A stretch of 64,000 bases of DNA, from the NCBI RefSeq assembly GCF_003369915.1, contig NC_046674.1, positions 1,736,001-1,800,000 of the forward strand, given 5' to 3'. Positions 62,916 through 64,000 of this stretch are shown here, piece after piece. Under the pieces are notes generated by a model, which saw only the letters and a program-made list of their open reading frames with translations, made no database searches and was not told where the DNA came from. This DNA comes from Drosophila miranda (taxonomy: Eukaryota > Arthropoda > Insecta > Diptera > Drosophilidae). Positions within the stretch are counted from its first letter, which is position 1, and the number at the start of each line of letters is the position of its first letter. A program made the translations under genes and the position numbers.

Positions 62916-63385
62916 GAGAGCGCCCTATTCTCCACCCAGACCAGTGTGCAACATTTCAATCCCTACGACACACACGCACACACACACACACATACGCATG
63001 GTTGTAGGATTTGCTGCACTGCTCTTTTAGTTTTTTTGCTATTAAAGTTTATATTTTTGTACTTTGCTTTAATTGTAATATAGTTTTATCAGATGTTTTA
63101 CAAACACTTTTATGTCGCTCATCCCAATCCCCACAGCGCAGAAGACGCGAATGTTTCACCTGTTTCTGTCCACTGCTTTCCCCAAAATTGTCATCATAGA
63201 AAATGTAATATTATAGGCTCCACTTAACGAATTCTACTTTAGTTTAATTCACGATGGAATGACGCAAAGCAAATCGAAAGCATTGTATACATTTTCAGAA
63301 ATATACAAGTTGGGAACGATATATATATACTCAACTCGCGTGTTTATTTAACATTTAAAGCTAATTAACAGTGACCAGAGCGGGA
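62916..63385. other. Convergent 3' ends of FAM76 and the ferredoxin gene
   Basis: No gene. It includes a (CA)n tract (62969-62991), an ATTAAA at 63040 for FAM76, and plus TTTATT at 63343-63348, which is a minus-strand AATAAA for the ferredoxin gene. Confidence 0.7.

Positions 63386-64000
<615 letters not shown>

Overview
The window is nuclear DNA from a fly of the genus Drosophila. All protein genes recognised are insect genes with short GT..AG introns. The coding exons are GC-rich with CAG/CAA glutamine runs, and the long introns are full of CA/GT and GA/CT microsatellites. By memory of gene locations, every placed gene maps to chromosome arm 3L of D. melanogaster (Muller element D). Two groups that are far apart there (Tet, Pgant6, mRpS35 near 62F-63A; Klp67A and neighbours at 67A) are adjacent here. 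That suggests a species other than D. melanogaster, perhaps of the obscura group; the species call is low confidence.

Layout. (1) 1-41 kb, + strand: the 3' two thirds of Tet, the TET-family Fe(II)/2-oxoglutarate dioxygenase. A candidate 5' UTR exon (1-1179) is followed by a 28.3-kb intron. Almost exactly at the middle of that intron (15244/15245) lies a juxtaposed 3'/5' splice site, the signature of a recursive-splicing ratchet point. Then come a polyglutamine exon (29484-29939), a 2.7-kb low-complexity exon, three catalytic exons, and a last exon to 38243 that carries the second half of the catalytic domain. A long 3' UTR converges on Pgant6. (2) 41.4-46.1 kb, - strand: Pgant6 (Golgi mucin-type O-glycosylation) and mRpS35 (mitochondrial small ribosomal subunit). 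(3) 46.2-53.3 kb: a repeat-rich junction between the two synteny groups. It holds an orphan-looking first exon, a ~5.2-kb imperfect palindrome with arms of about 2.5 kb, and an AT-rich dispersed repeat. (4) 53.3-64 kb: Pdxk (+), a small secreted or membrane protein (+), Klp67A (-, kinesin-8) with the complete mitochondrial ribosome recycling factor gene mRRF1 nested antisense in its second intron, a FAM76-family gene (+), and a 5'-truncated mitochondrial ferredoxin gene (-).

Themes. Apart from Tet and Pgant6 the genes are housekeeping genes, several of them mitochondrial (mRpS35, mRRF1, ferredoxin). Three of them (mRpS35, Pdxk, FAM76) have the same repeat module immediately upstream, oriented toward the gene. 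It ends in tandem GGTATATTT-type motifs like the Drosophila core-promoter motif 6, and a fourth copy lies upstream of Klp67A. This looks like a dispersed repeat that supplies housekeeping promoters. No tRNA, rRNA or CRISPR was seen. Coordinates of multi-exon genes were worked out by hand from splice consensus and reading phase.
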